Part shown: piece by piece, positions 5,266 to 6,571 of the stretch
Layout: each line of letters begins with the position of its first letter
How positions within the stretch are numbered: position 1 is the first letter of the stretch
Assembly (NCBI GenBank): GCA_030453285.1
Contig: JAKDKP010000129.1
Span: 1-6,571, forward strand
DNA: 6,571 nt
Origin: Propionibacteriales bacterium
GTDB taxonomy: Bacteria; Actinomycetota; Actinomycetes; Propionibacteriales; Propionibacteriaceae
Direction of reading: 5' to 3'
Made by a program: the position numbers and the translations under genes
Notes under the pieces: model-generated
The model's input: the letters and a program-made list of their open reading frames with translations, nothing else
The model's database searches: none
What the model was told of the DNA's origin: nothing

Positions 5266-6571
5266 ATGCCAACACCACTGCACGCCGATCAACCGGCCGG
5301 CGCCGTCCGCATCGGCCTCGAAGCCCTCTCCCCTGCCGACGTGGTCGCCGTGGCACGCGCTGGAGCGCGGGTGGCACTCACCGAGGAATCGTTGGCCGAG
5401 ATGGCCAGGACGCGAGCAGTGATCGAGGCCCTTGCCGCCGACCCGGTGCCGCACTACGGCATCTCCACCGGGTTCGGCGCGCTGGCCACGACCCACATCC
5501 CGACCGAGCGCCGGGCTCAACTGCAGCGATCGCTGATCCGCTCACATGCGGCAGGTTCTGGCCCGCAGGTGGAGATCGAGGTCGTACGTGCCCTGATGAC
5601 GCTGCGGCTGTCAACGCTGGCCACCGGACGCACCGGGGTCCGTCCCGAGACCGCCACCACCTATGCGGCCCTGTTGAATGCGCAGATCACCCCGGTCGTC
5701 CACGAGTACGGCTCGCTTGGTTGTTCGGGTGATCTGGCCCCGCTGGCCCACTGCGCGTTGGCCCTGATGGGTGAGGGCGAGGTACTCGACGCCGACGGCG
5801 TGCGTCGGCCGGCGGCCGACGCCTTGGCATCCGCCGGGATTGCGCCTGTCCAGCTCGCCGAGAAGGAGGGCCTGGCGTTGATCAACGGCACCGACGGCAT
5901 GCTCGGCATGTTGATCATGGCCCTGGCCGACCTGGATCGCCTGGTCCGCATTGCCGACATCGCCGCCGCGCTCAGTGTCGAGGGGCTGCTCGGCACCGAT
6001 GACGTTTTTGCCGAGGACCTGCAACGGCTCCGCCCCCAAACGGGGCAGGCCACCTCGGCAGCCAACCTGCGTACCCTGCTGGCCGGATCACCGATCCGCG
6101 AGTCGCATCGTGATCCGACGGCATGCACGAGAGTCCAGGACGCCTATTCGCTGCGGTGCGCACCCCAGGTGGCCGGGGCGGTGCGCGACACGATGGCGCA
6201 CGCCGCCCTGGTGGCCGAGCGCGAACTCGCCTCGGCGGTCGACAATCCGGTGATCACCCTCGACGACCGCGTCCAGTCCAACGGCAACTTCCACGGCGCA
6301 CCGGTCGGCTACGTGCTCGACTTCCTGGCCATTGCCGCCGCTGACCTCGCGTCGATGTCGGAACGGCGGACCGACCGGTTCTGCGACAAGTCTCGCAACC
6401 ACGGCCTGCATCCCTTCCTGGCCGACGACCCCGGGGTCGACTCCGGGCAGATGATCGCCCAGTACACCCAGGCAGCCATCGTCTCGGAGCTGAAGCGGCT
6501 GGCGGTGCCGGCCAGCGTGGACTCGATCCCGTCCTCGGCCATGCAGGAGGACCACGTGTCCATGGGCTGGT
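5266..6571 (+). CDS. hutH: Histidine ammonia-lyase, C-terminus cut by right edge
   Basis: The first 435 residues of an enzyme of about 510. HutH removes ammonia from L-histidine to give urocanate, the first step of histidine degradation, in the cytoplasm. The family's landmarks are all present in order: YGISTGFGAL at 64-73 (catalytic Tyr64), the MIO cofactor loop GSLGCSGDLAPLAH at 149-162, EGLALINGTDGM in the core, RVQDAYSLRCAPQV with the catalytic Tyr and Arg, ASAVDNPV, SGNFH-like SNGNFHG, and QEDHVSMG near the right edge. The MIO triad is Cys-Ser-Gly (153-155) rather than the more common Ala-Ser-Gly; Streptomyces HutH proteins are annotated with Cys-Gly imidazolinone, so this is expected to be active. 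The ribosome binding site before the ATG is weak, but the N-terminus aligns well with the family and no earlier in-frame start fits. No frameshift seen. Probably controlled by the divergent IclR-family regulator. Confidence 0.96.
   Translation, partial: MPTPLHADQPAGAVRIGLEALSPADVVAVARAGARVALTEESLAEMARTRAVIEALAADPVPHYGISTGFGALATTHIPTERRAQLQRSLIRSHAAGSGPQVEIEVVRALMTLRLSTLATGRTGVRPETATTYAALLNAQITPVVHEYGSLGCSGDLAPLAHCALALMGEGEVLDADGVRRPAADALASAGIAPVQLAEKEGLALINGTDGMLGMLIMALADLDRLVRIADIAAALSVEGLLGTDDVFAEDLQRLRPQTGQATSAANLRTLLAGSPIRESHRDPTACTRVQDAYSLRCAPQVAGAVRDTMAHAALVAERELASAVDNPVITLDDRVQSNGNFHGAPVGYVLDFLAIAAADLASMSERRTDRFCDKSRNHGLHPFLADDPGVDSGQMIAQYTQAAIVSELKRLAVPASVDSIPSSAMQEDHVSMGW

Noticed and set aside
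4569..5732. 387-aa plus-strand open frame spanning the IclR gene, the intergenic gap and the start of hutH
   Set aside because: It crosses two well-supported genes and their operator region; its translation has no domain and is typical of an antisense/off-frame shadow.

Overview
The window is GC-rich DNA of actinobacterial character: strong G/C bias at third codon positions, GTG and TTG starts with AAGGAGG-type ribosome binding sites, and proteins that look most like families from Streptomyces and Propionibacteriales-like actinobacteria. The exact genus cannot be read from the sequence. I see no tRNA, rRNA, CRISPR array, transposase or phage gene.

Left part (1-1240, minus strand): two overlapping genes read leftward. 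The first in transcription order encodes a zinc-ribbon/RDD/FHA membrane protein. It is followed, with an 8-base overlap, by the N-terminal 90 codons of a gene that resembles the DUF6177 family, which runs off the left edge. Both fit the accessory part of an actinobacterial type VII secretion (T7SS/ESX-like) locus. The secretion machinery itself (EccB, EccC, EccD, EccE, mycosin) is not in the window and may lie to the left.

Centre (1241-4287, plus strand): a 285-base divergent intergenic region carries two copies of a perfect 14-bp palindrome and two copies of a second inverted repeat. It leads into a tight four-gene operon: a WXG100-like protein (113 aa), a 'pore-forming ESAT-6 family' type protein (104 aa), a DUF6507-like protein (112 aa) and a 553-aa WXG-domain protein built like the N-terminal and middle scaffold of large actinobacterial T7SS polymorphic toxins. 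The large protein ends in a proline-rich tail, with no toxin domain that I can recognise and no immunity gene behind it. Three small helical proteins followed by a large scaffold look like an exported substrate cassette, with the small proteins probably acting as co-secreted partners or chaperones.

Right part (4362-6571): an unrelated metabolic unit. An IclR-family regulator (minus) is divergent from hutH, histidine ammonia-lyase (plus, cut off by the right edge after 435 codons). The 79-base gap between them holds an 18-bp imperfect palindrome that is a good candidate operator. HutH carries a Cys-Ser-Gly triad for its MIO cofactor, as in Streptomyces enzymes. The T7SS cassette and the hut genes converge across 74 bases in which I see no clear terminator.
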